A stretch of DNA of 64,000 nucleotides from Beroe forskalii (taxonomy: Eukaryota > Ctenophora > Nuda > Beroida > Beroidae), in contig WFMF01000627.1 of assembly GCA_011033025.1 (NCBI GenBank), forward strand, positions 23,462 to 87,461, in the 5' to 3' direction. How positions within the stretch are numbered: position 1 is the stretch's first letter; every line of letters begins with the position of its first letter. This document shows, piece by piece, positions 9,401 through 20,345 of the stretch. The position numbers and the translations under genes were made by a program. The notes below the pieces were generated by a model. It ran no database searches. It was not told the DNA's origin and saw only the letters and a program-made list of their open reading frames with translations.

Positions 9401-12310
9401 TTGGTAGGTTGTAATTTGGGGATCTCTAATTAACATATGATAATGACGTCATTTTGAACGGTCATGGTGGGTAAAAATATGGGGATTTTTCCGAATAATC
9501 CCCAAATTACAACCTTTATAAATACACCTCCTAAGATACACGCGACTATTTCAAAACAAGTATAACCACGATATGTTAGTTGCAGCGAATTTCCATCATA
9601 TCATATGACATCATCAGGCTGAAATTGTATTGTCAATTTATATCATTGCACACACGCAAACGTATAAATATTGATAACCAACAGGTAAGAACTACTCAAT
9701 ATTAAAACGACTATTTTAATTTCATATCTTTAGCGTAGTAATTTGAATTGTTTGAAAATTTTATATCGGGTCAATTTCGGGATACTTCCCGAGGGATGTA
9801 TCCGCTATCCGGTTTTGACCCGAAGGTCGAGGTTCCTAAACAATATTGACCCGATCAGGCAAGTGTCTACAGGGTGCGCCAAAAGTCTGACCCATTTTAC
9901 CTTCTTTGATCAATTGATCATTAGAAAAATACATAAGATATTTCGATTCTGTAAAAAGTTTCTTTCAATATAACAAAGAATGGCGGATTCTGATATTTTT
10001 AGGTTGCTAGGACATCCATAGCAACTACACAAGTTTCCATAGCAACCGACCTAAAAATTGAAGATTTTTGCATTTTTCCGCTATCCGGTTTTGACCCGAA
10101 GGTCGAGTTTCCTTAACAATATTGACCCGCTCAGGCAAGTGTCTATGTATCATAAAAACCGATGAACACGTCAACAAGACAGTAAATCTCTAATTATATG
10201 ATTTAAGCATCAACCTCATATTTCGCGTTAAAATAACCGTCTTTTCAAACACAAGGAAATATAATATACAACACTACTTTATACAATCAAATTTGAGCTT
10301 ATGATGCAATCTATGGCAATTTAAGTCCGAGGGACCTAGTATAATATTGTTTGAGCGTGGAGACTGGTCTATAATACTATAACTAACATTGTTCTCAGAA
10401 TTCTGCTGCTTTATTATTCAGTTAAGGAAATATAATATACGATACCTGGATCGCAGTACACACTGATCGTCGTGCCTGGAGCTATCGGAAACACGGCGTC
10501 CGTTTGCAAGTGCAGAACGTCTCCGGGGAAGAAGTTGCAGGAAACTGGCGAAGAGGTCATGGGTTATTCGAACGGTGACAATTCGAACTGCAGTTTTGTG
10601 TGAGCGGCTTAAAGCCGTAAAAACATATTTTGTCTGTACTTCTGTACGGCGTACGCCGCGCAAACTTACACCGCGCAAACTTACACCGTGCAAACTTACA
10701 CCGCGCAAAGTTACACCGCGCAAACAAAACTGAAGTTCGAACTGCAACTGTGAATCCTTTTTGGTGATCATCTTGATTACCTACTTACGGTCCGGCATAG
10801 CAGTATATTTTGATGTTATGAGCCTGTAAACATCTAAATTCTCAGTCTTTTTCACATCCAAGAATTTTACAAATAGTTTTGAGGCCATATGATAGCAAAA
10901 TTAATTCCGTTAATATCAACAGGAATATTATTATTATTACAATTAAGAGGCTATAAATTGAGGTCCTCAAACTTAAGATTGTGCATAAGCTAAAATAGTT
11001 TGACAGGCGAAACTATCGTTTTCCCTTAATATACGCCATGCAAATCTAAAAAAATTAATTCACAGTTAAAATAATCGATTATAAAATAATAGATTATGTT
11101 TAATATGCTGAATAATTATGTTTATACGCCGCGCACGAGGGCGTTTAATATGCTGTATACCCACTCACCACAACCAGTTCTTTCCCTGTTTAGCGATGAC
11201 CCAGGAGGACAAGAGAGACAGGTTCCAGATCCACTCTGACTGGTGTAGGTTGAAGGGGGGCACCTTCTGCAACGGTCCATGCCATTGCTCCGGTAGCTAC
11301 CGGCATCGCACTCACCTGCAGGAAAATTATATCTTCTGAAATGTATGAAAGGTTATAAAATACATAGACACGCGCCTATCGGGTCTATTTTGTATGAAAT
11401 GTATGAAAGGTTATCAAATACATAGACTCGCGCCTATCGGGTCCATTTTGGGATACTTCCAGAGGGCGTAAGCCCGAGGGATGTATCCGGTTTTGGCCCG
11501 AGCCCGTAGGGCGAGGGTTTAAACCAATATGGACCCGATCAGGCAAGTGTCTATATATTATAGACCCGCATGAAAACGTCAGAGGGTTCTATAATTATAA
11601 TTATAGAACCCTCAAAATTGGCTCATTTAACTTACGACAGCGGGTCAGGAGACCGTTAGACTCTGTTCCGGGTGGACAATCCTTGCAAGTGACTGCACCA
11701 GCAACATCACTGATGGTGTTGCGAGGACAGTCTCCACAGGTATCGTCAGGCATCGAGGCATCTCGATAATATCCGGGCTGGCAGTTAAGCTGTAAAAGAT
11801 GTGATTTTATAAATTAAAATTTAACCCATTATAGTACATGAAATTTGTGCGACAATCAATTGCACGATCTTCGTCAAAATTAAGTGACGTACATTTAAAA
11901 AGTTTACTAATTTAAAGCTCGAACATGTATATATATCGAGATTTTTTGGCTGCAATTCATAGCATGCAGGTTCGGTACGATTACGTGGTACGGTTTGTAT
12001 GAGTGAAATAAGATAACAAGTTGTCACTTACAGCATGCTAATGAAGAGTCCCAATAGCTTCCTTCCGGACATCGCTGATGCGGTCCTCCCCCTCCTGAAT
12101 TGCGGGGAATTTCAAGTCAGCCAGGAAATTATTTGACTTCGGAGCCGTCATCAGCCGAAAGGGGGAGGAGGTTTCAAATGATAATCAAATGGCCGTCCCA
12201 ATTAAATCCCAATGAAGTAAATCATCGTGTTTAATGTTTATACCTGAATCTGGCACCACCAGAAACATGAGGATAACGTGAAGTATCCATGAAGAGTTAA
12301 ACTTGCCCAT
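3465..12310 (-). CDS. Secreted GCC2/sushi multidomain protein
   Basis: Signal-peptide exon 12244-12310 (MGKFNSSWIL..., hydrophobic), then cysteine-rich GCC2/GCC3 (ephrin-receptor-like) exons 12032-12094, 11636-11789 and 11169-11315. About seven sushi/CCP domains follow: 10446-10544 plus 9141-9224; 8228-8410; about 7760-7847 plus 7049-7151; 6734-6931; 6197-6305 plus 5853-5935; 5492-5579 plus 5106-5212; 4234-4419. A short tail is proposed in 3683-3712 and 3465-3511. Domains open with C-T-G-L-P-like strings and show the four-cysteine sushi pattern. Most junctions are phase 1 outside domains and phase 1, 2 or 0 inside split domains, and they fit. Two joints do not: 12032 to 11789 (phase 1 to 0) and the donor of the 7847 exon. 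No membrane segment was seen. The role is probably extracellular adhesion or complement-like recognition. Confidence 0.75.
3838..4062. repeat. 15-base minisatellite (GACAGTGGACAGAAG)
   Basis: About 15 units of GACAGTGGACAGAAG with variants, in a 3' intron of the sushi gene. The frames open on both strands are products of the repeat. Confidence 0.9.
4422..4512. repeat. 13-base minisatellite ending at a sushi acceptor
   Basis: Seven units of GAGGTGAGTTAAT. On the minus strand the units read TTAACTCACCTC and run straight into the acceptor CAG of the exon starting at 4419. Confidence 0.9.
4660..4848. repeat. 16-base minisatellite (CTTCAGTGGGGCAATA)
   Basis: About 12 units of CTTCAGTGGGGCAATA with GGGG/GGGC alternation, inside a sushi-gene intron. 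Confidence 0.9.
5224..5345. repeat. Degenerate repeat beside sushi exon acceptor
   Basis: Units such as ATGGGTACTACGAAAA and GAACATGGGCACTACCG recur about seven times, starting roughly 12 bases intron-ward of the acceptor of exon 5106-5212. Confidence 0.75.
6051..6240 (-). repeat. 47-base repeat carrying a splice donor, four copies
   Basis: Each unit holds the last bases of exon 6197-6305 (minus strand ...GAGTGTGAGCCGAG) followed by the donor GTAAG. Donors lie near 6051, 6099, 6146 and 6193. Only the one at 6196 keeps frame with the next exon. Confidence 0.9.
7336..7750. repeat. Minisatellite TAGTATAGTACCGACTA
   Basis: More than 25 units of ACTATAGTATAGTACCG with variants fill the intron between two half-sushi exons. 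The array reaches the 3' edge of the exon starting at 7847. Confidence 0.95.
8395..8870 (-). repeat. Repeat of half a sushi exon plus its acceptor
   Basis: After the real exon 8228-8410, three more copies of its 5' half, acceptor and intron flank follow near 8482, 8640 and 8785. Each contains GATTGATAGCAGGTAGCTGA or a near copy. The copies stay open in the sushi frame but lack the 3' half. Confidence 0.9.
8994..9110. repeat. 19-20-base repeat (ACACACCCAAAATGCACGC)
   Basis: Five to six degenerate units of AACACACCCAAAATGCACGCT in an intron of the sushi gene, just upstream of exon 9141-9224 on the plus strand. Confidence 0.8.
9355..9535. mobile_element. MITE-like inverted-repeat element
   Basis: CTTAGGAGGTGTATTTA ... 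GGTTGTAATTTGGGGAT on the left is mirrored by ATCCCCAAATTACAACC ... TAAATACACCTCCTAAG on the right. The loop contains GATAATGACGTCATTTT. Confidence 0.7.
9758..9872. mobile_element. Short element, copy of the 11421 family
   Basis: Shares GGGATACTTCC, GATGTATCCG, TTTTGACCCGAAGGTCGAGG and the end GACCCGATCAGGCAAGTGTC with 11421-11555. The left terminus is truncated. Confidence 0.7.
10070..10146. mobile_element. Partial copy of the 11421 family
   Basis: Contains CCGCTATCCGGTTTTGACCC, AAGGTCGAG and GACCCGCTCAGGCAAGTGTC, the right half of the same element. Confidence 0.65.
10654..10730. repeat. 15-base repeat (CCGCGCAAACTTACA)
   Basis: Five units of CCGCGCAAACTTACA with small changes, in a sushi-gene intron. 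Confidence 0.9.
11421..11555. mobile_element. MITE with TAGACAC..GCC..ATCGGGTC termini
   Basis: The left end TAGACTCGCGCCTATCGGGTC and right end GACCCGATCAGGCAAGTGTC are imperfect inverted repeats. Solo ends of the same type occur near 8940, 11364 and 22139. Confidence 0.7.
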
Positions 12311-12640
12311 TTTCACCGTTACGATTGGGATGGTGCCAAATACACAGGAGGTAAAACATGTCTCACATGATCCAATGTTCCACCTATGCGAAGAGTTAAT
12401 GTCAAAAATTATATTATACCGGCAAAAGTGATCTGTTTCTTTATACAATCAAAATAAAAATTATTGGTTTGAACAAATAAACATATATATACGAATCTTT
12501 ATAAGATTAACTTTCTGATAAAAAATCAACGCATAAGACAACTCTTAAAGATTTTAGAATGATCTCCAATCCTATAATCGCCTGATGATTTCGTTGCGTG
12601 ATGGATAACGCTCAGCATCTCAATCTTTTCAGCGGCCACC

Positions 12641-12736
12641 CACATGTGGTATAGTCACGTGACTATACCACATGTCACGTGACTATACCACGTGTCACGT
12701 GACTAAACCACGTGTCACGTGACTATACCACGTGGG
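12641..12736. promoter_or_regulatory. Tandem CACGTG E-box array
   Basis: A 20-base unit CACGTGACTATACCACGTGT repeats about four times. It gives seven exact CACGTG palindromes (12656, 12676, 12689, 12696, 12709, 12716, 12729) and two CACATGT variants. It lies about 350 bases upstream of the sushi-gene start codon, so it may act as a bHLH-binding enhancer; function is inferred. Confidence 0.55.
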
Positions 12737-14339
12737 GATCGTTTGTCACGAGACTGTGTCACGCCACTCTGAACTAGCTTAGCTCAGTGACTACTCTCCT
12801 CTTTCTTCTAGTAGAGAATAGACAACGCAATTATGAGATGAAAAGCGACTCCTATCGTTATTATCAACCAGGGTTTATTGGTAAAAATAAAAATTTAACA
12901 AAATATAAAATTAAAGCAACATCTGTTCGACAAACAGCTGCAGCTAATTATGGGAAATGGGAAATACTCGACAATATTTTTCATGATATTTCGTTAAACC
13001 AAAATTTGCCAATCAAAAATTTTGCATTGAGCACTTCACTATGAAAGCAAAAATGTAAGATTAAATAAAATTTAGGTGAGGGTGGGTTATTTTATCTAAT
13101 TTGGTGCTGGTGAATAATATGTAACCTAGATGGTTACTTAAAAACCTCAATTTCATTTTCGTGTAATAAGGTTTATATGCGTAACGACACCACCATAGTT
13201 CCCAATGAAAAAGTCAATCTGCAAAAACTCCTTTTCTCAAGGCATATCCTACTATATATAAGTGATTTCATTTTTTCACGAGATATAAGCGCAGTCCTTT
13301 ACGAGATAAAGGCACAGTCCTTTGCGAGATTTTTAAGGCATGAGTAAATGAAAATAATCGGAATCTGGAGCCCGGGTGATTATAGTTTAACTGCGAATCC
13401 GAATAAATTAACATGATTGTACTGTCATAATCTATATTAGTTATAGGCGGGAATCCGCCTCTTAATTTTACACTTTGTAAACTGAAAATGACGTTATTTT
13501 CATGTGCTTCATGATATATATTCAAATAAATTAATTCTTTTCGGCACCCCGCTGCTGCTGTGTGTAAAAGCCTTGGTGGGCAATATACAGGATTTAATAA
13601 AACCATTGTCTGGAAATAATGTACCTCTAGTTTTACTCGCCCGAAGCCAGATCATATATTATGGTGAATTAGAGATTATGATATTAGGATCTAGCCTGAA
13701 TGAGAGATTATAAGGATCTTAACGTTTTACGATCTCATCAATTCAGTATATTCTAAGCTAAGATATTGACGTTAACCAGCCACATGATTTCCCCCCGGAT
13801 AATGATAGGTGTATGTAATAACCCGACAAGGCGTGGATTGACTGTTGAATGGGATATAAAGACTCAAGACATGATGAATAGAAGAAGATTTAACTCTGAT
13901 TGGTGGGAATGGTTTGGGGCAGAAAAGGGATTGGTTGATTTTAGGATTAATTCTCATTTTAGGATTAATTCTCATTTCCTAAGCATATAATAGTGAATTG
14001 AGAGGTAAATTATTGGTAGTGATGAATTATATTCACAGCTCATCAGAATGAATTCTTCAGAATTTCATTTCTTCAGAATTTCACTCTATATTCTGTATGG
14101 GGAATTGATATTTAGTCAAGGAAGTAAGCCAGTTCAAGAAATAAATAGAGGTCGACATCACATTCGACATCCCCTAATCCAGAAGAAAAGAGGCGCTGCA
14201 AAATTAAAAAAAAAAATAATAAGGGCATACGTGAGTAACAATAAAATCATAAGAAAACTATTCCTATTTATTAAACTGATTTTTAATTACAAAGAACAGG
14301 CAGGCCCGTTGGGCCTGCTGAAACAAATCTCACTCGACA

Positions 14340-14440
14340 GAATGGTGAACAGGTGACGTCTTAATCAGGGTAAGAATGGTGAACAGATGACGTCATTATC
14401 AGGGAGTAAAATGATGGACGGATGACGTCATTATCAGTGA
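14340..14440. repeat. Three TGACGTCATTATCAG repeats
   Basis: Three roughly 36-base units each carry GATGACGTC(A/T)T(T/A)ATCAG preceded by ATGGTGAACAG or a variant. They belong to the dispersed TGACGTCA family. Confidence 0.8.
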
Positions 14441-15064
14441 TGATTTCGGAATTCTGAAGCGTCATCAACCACCAATGCATCAACATCAAACATATCATGA
14501 GTGATGTAGGGTGGTTATAGAATATACCTTGAAGCTATAATAATACAGCACAATATCCATTACGTCATACTACACATAAGTATAACATTCCCAATCTTCG
14601 AAATAGTAAATTAGGAAGTAGATTATAACTTCTATTGACTGTTTACTTTGTGCTGCACTGCTTCGTCCCTACGTAATATCTCGCCCATTTGAGAGTCCTA
14701 TGGATTCAAATTTGAGGAATTTTGTCAACTTCAATTAACGGCTAGTCTCGTTTGCTGTCTAACTAAAATAGAAATTAAATCGAATGATTCAGGCGGTTGA
14801 ATTTTCCAATGATAAAAACATTCTACGGGAACTTCGCATGATAAATGGCTCACCTTGATGGATGAATATGGTCTTTGACTCTAATAATTGCACATCTTTC
14901 GGTGTGATCTTTTCATGCACTTCTGAAAGTTTGCATAGATAATTAGTACAAAGTAAGGAAACCTGAAAAATTTTACAAGCATTAGTCCCTAACCGATCAA
15001 ACTATCTAACTATGAAGTGCGAATAATATTAATGAGTATCATGTTCACCCATGGCTACCCATGG

Positions 15065-15115
15065 CTAGACCAATCAGCACATACAATCAGGAATCCTGCG
15101 CGCTCATTGGTTAAA
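15065..15115. repeat. CCAATCAG-ended hairpin element
   Basis: AGACCAATCAGCACATAC ... CTGCGCGCTCATTGGTT, an imperfect inverted repeat like the one at 1815. Confidence 0.6.
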
Positions 15116-15140
15116 CCTCACCGAACAGTGGGCAAACAAA

Positions 15141-15942
15141 TACCTTATTACAGGAAATATCGCCTACAGAAAAATGAGCCTACATGTCATTAAGCTACAT
15201 GAAATTAAGCCCTTTTTTGAGGCCCTAGGGCTTAATTACATGCATTCTTAAATACATTCTTAAATACATGTAGCCAAATTATCATTGTGGAGATATAAAT
15301 TTCATGAGATAGAAATTTCAGCCTTGTAAGCTTGTATGCAAATAATTAAGACTTTACATGTTACGAATTAGGAATTCTTGGCTTTATTTGACACTTTGAT
15401 AATTACTCTCCAATTACCACTTAACTTAATTAATTACAATTGGGGAATTTTCAGAGACGATGATTACAATGACAAAATAACCTATAGAATAGATTATCAC
15501 AGCATCATGAGAATCTTATCAGTTACATCAAATTAATGATCGAATATGTTTCCACAAAACACCACATAATAGCTGATTATCATAATGGCCTTGATTCTTG
15601 AAAACATTGGACGCTATGTAAATTCAGGTATGAAGGTTTGAAAGTATGATGGAGTGTCAAGAAGTGAGCTCCAAGATGTGTCTATTGCATTATTGATAGT
15701 CTTGGCAATACCAGTGGCTTTCCATCCGGCATCAATTCAAAGCTTAATCAATACTGAATAATAAATAATTGAAAAAAATCAATGTTTTCGAACTTATTAT
15801 TTTATTATGTTCAAATTTGCTTGAAAAATTAGTCCTCATGAAATTAATATAAGAATACATGTCATTAAGGTGCATGAAATTAAGCCCTTTTTGAGACCTT
15901 AGGGCTTAATTATATGTAAACTTAATTTCCTGTAATAAGGTA
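15141..15942. mobile_element. Non-autonomous DNA transposon candidate
   Basis: TACCTTATTACAGGAAAT at 15141-15158 is perfectly inverted at 15925-15942. Just inside each end is a roughly 65-base direct repeat (15183-15243 and 15857-15917) with its own palindrome ATTAAGCCC / GGGCTTAAT. No transposase frame is present. Confidence 0.65.
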
Positions 15943-16181
15943 CATCGCAGCGGCCAACGTATTTAGATATTTCACTCCATTTAACTTACATTGCTGTCAT
16001 CTTTTCTTTCTAGTAATAGTATCTTTTCTTGAATCGCATTTTATCAACCTGCCTTGGCAATTGGCATATTTCGGTGTCATGCTCGACCAGCTGTCCGTGC
16101 AATAAATGGATTTTTTTCCCTAGCTTTTGCCACCGTATTTCATTCTGCAGCTGCAAAAAGCCAACCGATATTAAACTTAAA

Positions 16182-17128
16182 GTAACGGGTGATGACTATT
16201 TATCTGGAATTATTTCAATGTATTCTTGTGGGCAAATTGAGATCATGTTAGAGTTGAGATGTGTTTATTCTGGACCTAAAAAGTCTGCTGATTCAGAATA
16301 ACATCATGATAAAATTTGAAAACCCTGTTTCCCCATGCTACTGGCCGATTAGTTTGAGAAGGTACAAAAAATCTTGCACAAATTCAAAGATTGACTTCCA
16401 GACATATGATTTGGAAACTGCATTCAGGAGCATTCCCATCAGTTGCCATCTAGGTTTATTCATGAACTTTGTTAGCTGAGACACTAATGAAAACCTCTAC
16501 ATGCATTTTTTGTTGAATATCACGAAAATTCTTGGATTTTAGAGCTAAAATCACGCCAAATTTCTGGAAAAAGGTGTGTTTTTTTTTGCTACACCAGGCC
16601 TTAAGAAAGTCTTAGAACAGGACCTAGGTGGTCTGAACACTCAGATTTGATGGCAGGGACCTCATTAAACATATTTCATGTCTTTGGACCACTTCCATTT
16701 ATTGGTATGCAGAATTTTGGATTAACAATTACCCAAAATCGCAGTTTTATGAAAGTGACATTATCCTAGAATTGACGATTTTAAACACGTTTTAGGTTCC
16801 ATAGGGTCACCACTGGATAAGTTAGTGATGCTACTTACTGCAGTCACTCTTGAGACCCTCCTGCTCAGAATCATCCCATTGTAAGGCTTAAATAACACTT
16901 TTGGAGATAATTATTGTCATTGAAATTTTGTGCAAGATTTTTTTGAACCTTCTCAAACTGATCGGCCAGTAGCATGGGAAAACAGGGATTATAAATTTTC
17001 TCATGATGTTATTCTGAATCAGCAGACTTTTTAGGTCCAGAATAAACACATCTGAACTCTAACATGATCTCGATTTGCCCACAAGAATACATTGAAATAA
17101 TTCCAGATAATTAGTCATCACCCGTTAT
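16182..17128. repeat. Long inverted repeat, about 205-base arms
   Basis: The left arm 16182-16386 starts GTAACGGGTGATGACTA; the right arm 16921-17128 is its near-complete reverse complement. A roughly 530-base unique spacer lies between. The arms show scattered substitutions. Confidence 0.8.
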
Positions 17129-17840
17129 TACCGTTTCTGACATAATTTTCATCAAATAGCTGGGACTACACGACTCCACTCACTGACACCACTCAACCCA
17201 CTAACACCACTCCACTAACTGATAAACCACTCCACTCTGACACCACTTCTCCCTGACACCACTTCAACAGCTGCAAGACGCCAACCGATATTTGTATTAC
17301 CGCTTCTGGCATAATAAGTTTCTCAAAAGTAAATAGCTGGGACTCCACGAATCCTCAATCCACTCTGACATCACTCCACTCACTGACACCACTCTACTCT
17401 GACACCACTCCATTCTGACACCACCCCATTCTGTCATTCTGACACCACTCCACTCTGACACCACTTCTCCCTGACACCACTTCAACAGCTGCAAGACGCC
17501 AACCGATATTTGTATTACCGCTTCTGGCATAATAAGTTTCTCAAAAGTAAATAGCTGGGACTCCTGACACCAATCCACTCTGACATCACTCCACTCACTG
17601 ACACCACTCTACTCTGACACCACTCCATTCTGACACCACCCCATTCTGTCATTCTGACACCACTTCACTCTGACACCACTCTACTCTGACACCAATTCAC
17701 CCTGACACCACTCTATTCTGAGACCACTCCACTCTAACACCACTCTACTCTGACACCACTCCAATCTGGAGCTACTCCACTCTAACGCTAATTTAAATAA
17801 CCGCCTCTGACATACTACCCACCGAATAGCTGGAACTTCA
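17125..17840. repeat. TGACACCACTC minisatellite with longer repeated blocks
   Basis: Units of TGACACCACTCCACTC are interleaved with a longer block (CGCCAACCGATATTTG ... AAATAGCTGGGACT) seen near 17130, 17280 and 17490 and partly near 17800. Confidence 0.85.
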
Positions 17841-17849
17841 CTAAATGGT

Positions 17850-19555
17850 ATGGATACCCCTACGAAGTGTTCCAGTAATAACAGACTCATCCGAATCACC
17901 ACTAACCCCTGCAGACAGTTGCTAGATAAGCACTGTCCCTTCTTCCTCCTTACTTTCTGTAGGAAAATATCCCAATCTTCATGGCGCCTTTTACTGTTAA
18001 TCCTTGCTGTTATTATTCTTCTTCAGGTTGGAAAACGCGAAAATTTTATGAATTAAGTGATTTATTTCAAGTTTCATCTTTATTTCAATGTCTTTTTGGA
18101 CCGCATTTAACAGCTTTTGGATCTTAAATTTACCAATCAAAACTATAATCATAATTGAAAATTTCACCTTAGAGTTCAATTGAAAGTTGGAAAAGTGCTA
18201 CCATTATCAGTGCTTCAGTGTTTTGAATGAGAATTGATGATTCCAAACTGAAGCTATTTTTCAGATCCCATCCCTCTTTGTCTTCATTGGAAAGATGCCA
18301 AGTCACCTCCAAAGATCAGATTCAGATAGTTCCACGAGAAGACAATCAGATGATCCTGAGGGCGAGGAGAAAGGAAGATCAAGCAAGAGATCAGAAACCT
18401 TCAGCACCCCATCAGAATATCAATAATTACCAAGATTCGAACTCTTATAACGAACGAATCAAGGAGAAAGCACAGTGGGTAATAAAACGAAGGAATCGTA
18501 TTTTTCATCGTGATAACCAAGTCAGCCCCTTCAAGTCTCCATGATAGAAACATCATGAGGCACCAAGGCTGGCTTTCCCACAACTGGAAGAACGAGAAGC
18601 ATCAGCCAATCAGCTGGCGGCATTTCTTCCTCGTGGGTCTCACCATGGATCCTGATTGGTCGAGAGACCACATGGAGGAAGAAAACGAAAAATACGGCGA
18701 TATTTTGGTATCCCCAACCTTTGATTCATACCGGCGAATGACATACAAACTGATGTGGTGTTTCCGACACCTTATCGATACCTACGACTTCACTTTTCTC
18801 GTCGTTTTGAGCGAGGACTCCGTAGTAAATGTCCGTGACATGAACACGTATTTCCTGAAACAGCTCGCTGAGGGGAACAATAAGAGATTCCACGGGGGGC
18901 CGCAGTGTTATACTCGCTCCATTCATAGGAAGGGAAAAGCTGCTATTTCATTGGAGGAATGGCCTAACGAGATGCTACCCAAGCTCTGTATAGGGTCAGG
19001 GTTTATGTTCTCATTCGATGTGATTGAGGAGTTCTTAGAGATCTGGGATAATGATAGGCATGAGCCGGTTAATCCACTGGATGATGTTCAGATTGCTATA
19101 TTTCTCTTCATGTCAGCCAACATACCCATCAGGTTAGTTATTTTAGAAATATATTCAATTTTTTTTGTGAAATAGTTAGGTTTTTTCGAATCCCCATCTC
19201 AACCATTAGGAATAAATTTCAATTGACACTATTAAAGTTCTCAAAAAACCAGTCCCGCTCTTCAATGGTGCAGAACAAAATACAGAGAAAAAAAACTTCG
19301 ATATCTTTTAATCGAAAAGTTCATAATTTATTATATTCTTCTTTTCCTTGCAGGGAGATTCACGAAGTGAGTCACGGCTGCCGGGAAAAAGACCCCACAA
19401 CCTTCATCGTAACGCAGATCAAACCCATGGAAAAGACTGTGGAACTCTTCCAGAACTATCTTAAAGCACGGGGTGTACTGTTTCAAGAGGATCAAACCTC
19501 ATCGGGTGCATTTCCCGGGGATGATGAGAAAGATTTGGTATTGAAGATCAGATAG
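17850..19555 (+). CDS. GT31 beta-1,3-glycosyltransferase, frame broken
   Basis: Type II Golgi enzyme of the beta-1,3-galactosyl/GlcNAc-transferase family. Exon 1 (17850-18026) has a membrane anchor, SWRLLLLILAVIILLQ. Exon 2 (18265-19132) carries a Ser-rich stem, then the catalytic domain: VFFIVITKSAPSS, RNIMRHQGWLS, FFLVG, EKYGDILVSPTFDSYRRMTY, WPNEMLPKLCIGSGF and LDDV. Exon 3 (19354-19555) closes the protein. The frame changes within exon 2: the spliced frame stops near 18421, another is open to 18541, and the catalytic frame opens only after TAA at 18483. The usual DxD site reads EDS (LSEDSVVN). So it may be a decaying gene, a non-catalytic member, or a sequence with indel errors. The donor at 19133 and acceptor at 19353 join in phase. 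Confidence 0.65.
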
Positions 19556-20345
19556 GAGTAATTAGTTATAGCAAATTGATGGAATATGTCGACTAGGATT
19601 TAATAGTAGCTTGTGAGGGTATTGAAGATCAGATAGGAACTTAATTAGTAGGAGAGTAGCATTTAATTGGTAATTAATTGGTGGAAGATGGGGTAGCGTT
19701 TGAGGGTATTTAAGCTTACCTGTAATAAAATTTGGTATTGAAGATAGTGTAAACTGATTAGTAGCTGATAATTCAAATGGACATGTGGGTGATTAAGTAG
19801 TTGCTTGTGAGGGTTTATAAATCAATCAGGAATTTGACATGACATTTATTATAGGCAAACTACATCTTAGTATACTGATAGGTCAATGTCAAATGGACAT
19901 GTGGGTAAGAGCTAGTATTTATAAATCAATGACAAAGAAAAAGGTTGTATAGGCTGCATTTGATGCTTAAAATGTGTGTATGTACATGCTACATATAAAA
20001 ATTTCTGCTTTTAATTCTAGTTTTTGCACTGATTATGATTAATATACACTTGTACTTACACAGATAATAGATATTATACACTTGTACCTACACAGAGATA
20101 TTATACACGTAAAAATTAAATGTGCACATGGCATAAGATAGTATATACATAGATTAAAAAGTGTCCGAAGATTATCCTTGTTTTTTGATCCAAACTACAG
20201 TCACAAATTTATGTCACAAAGATGTCACCAAATTGTTCAAAAACCTTAAGCTTTTTGGTTTTTAGGCTTATGTTCCTAATTAGGATCGTTATTAGGATCA
20301 TAGTTAGGATCATAATTAGGATCATAAACCTTAACTAGGATAAGC
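19556..20345. other. Intergenic between GT31 and SCAI 3' ends
   Basis: Convergent gene ends. Degenerate copies of the GT31 gene tail (TTTGGTATTGAAGAT...) recur near 19618 and 19730. A 15-base repeat TTAGGATCATAATTAGGATC fills 20278-20335. No gene seen. Confidence 0.6.

Larger units (their letters stand above)
12311..17849. other. Long gene-poor interval
   Basis: No exon chain with coding character was found between the divergent sushi and GT31 genes. It holds the E-box array, a terminal-inverted-repeat element, a long inverted repeat and a minisatellite block, all listed separately. The remaining open frames are AT-rich and lack domains. Confidence 0.6.

Noticed and set aside
12787-14356. 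Several 70-110-codon frames
   Set aside because: AT-rich, no domain, no consistent splice partners.
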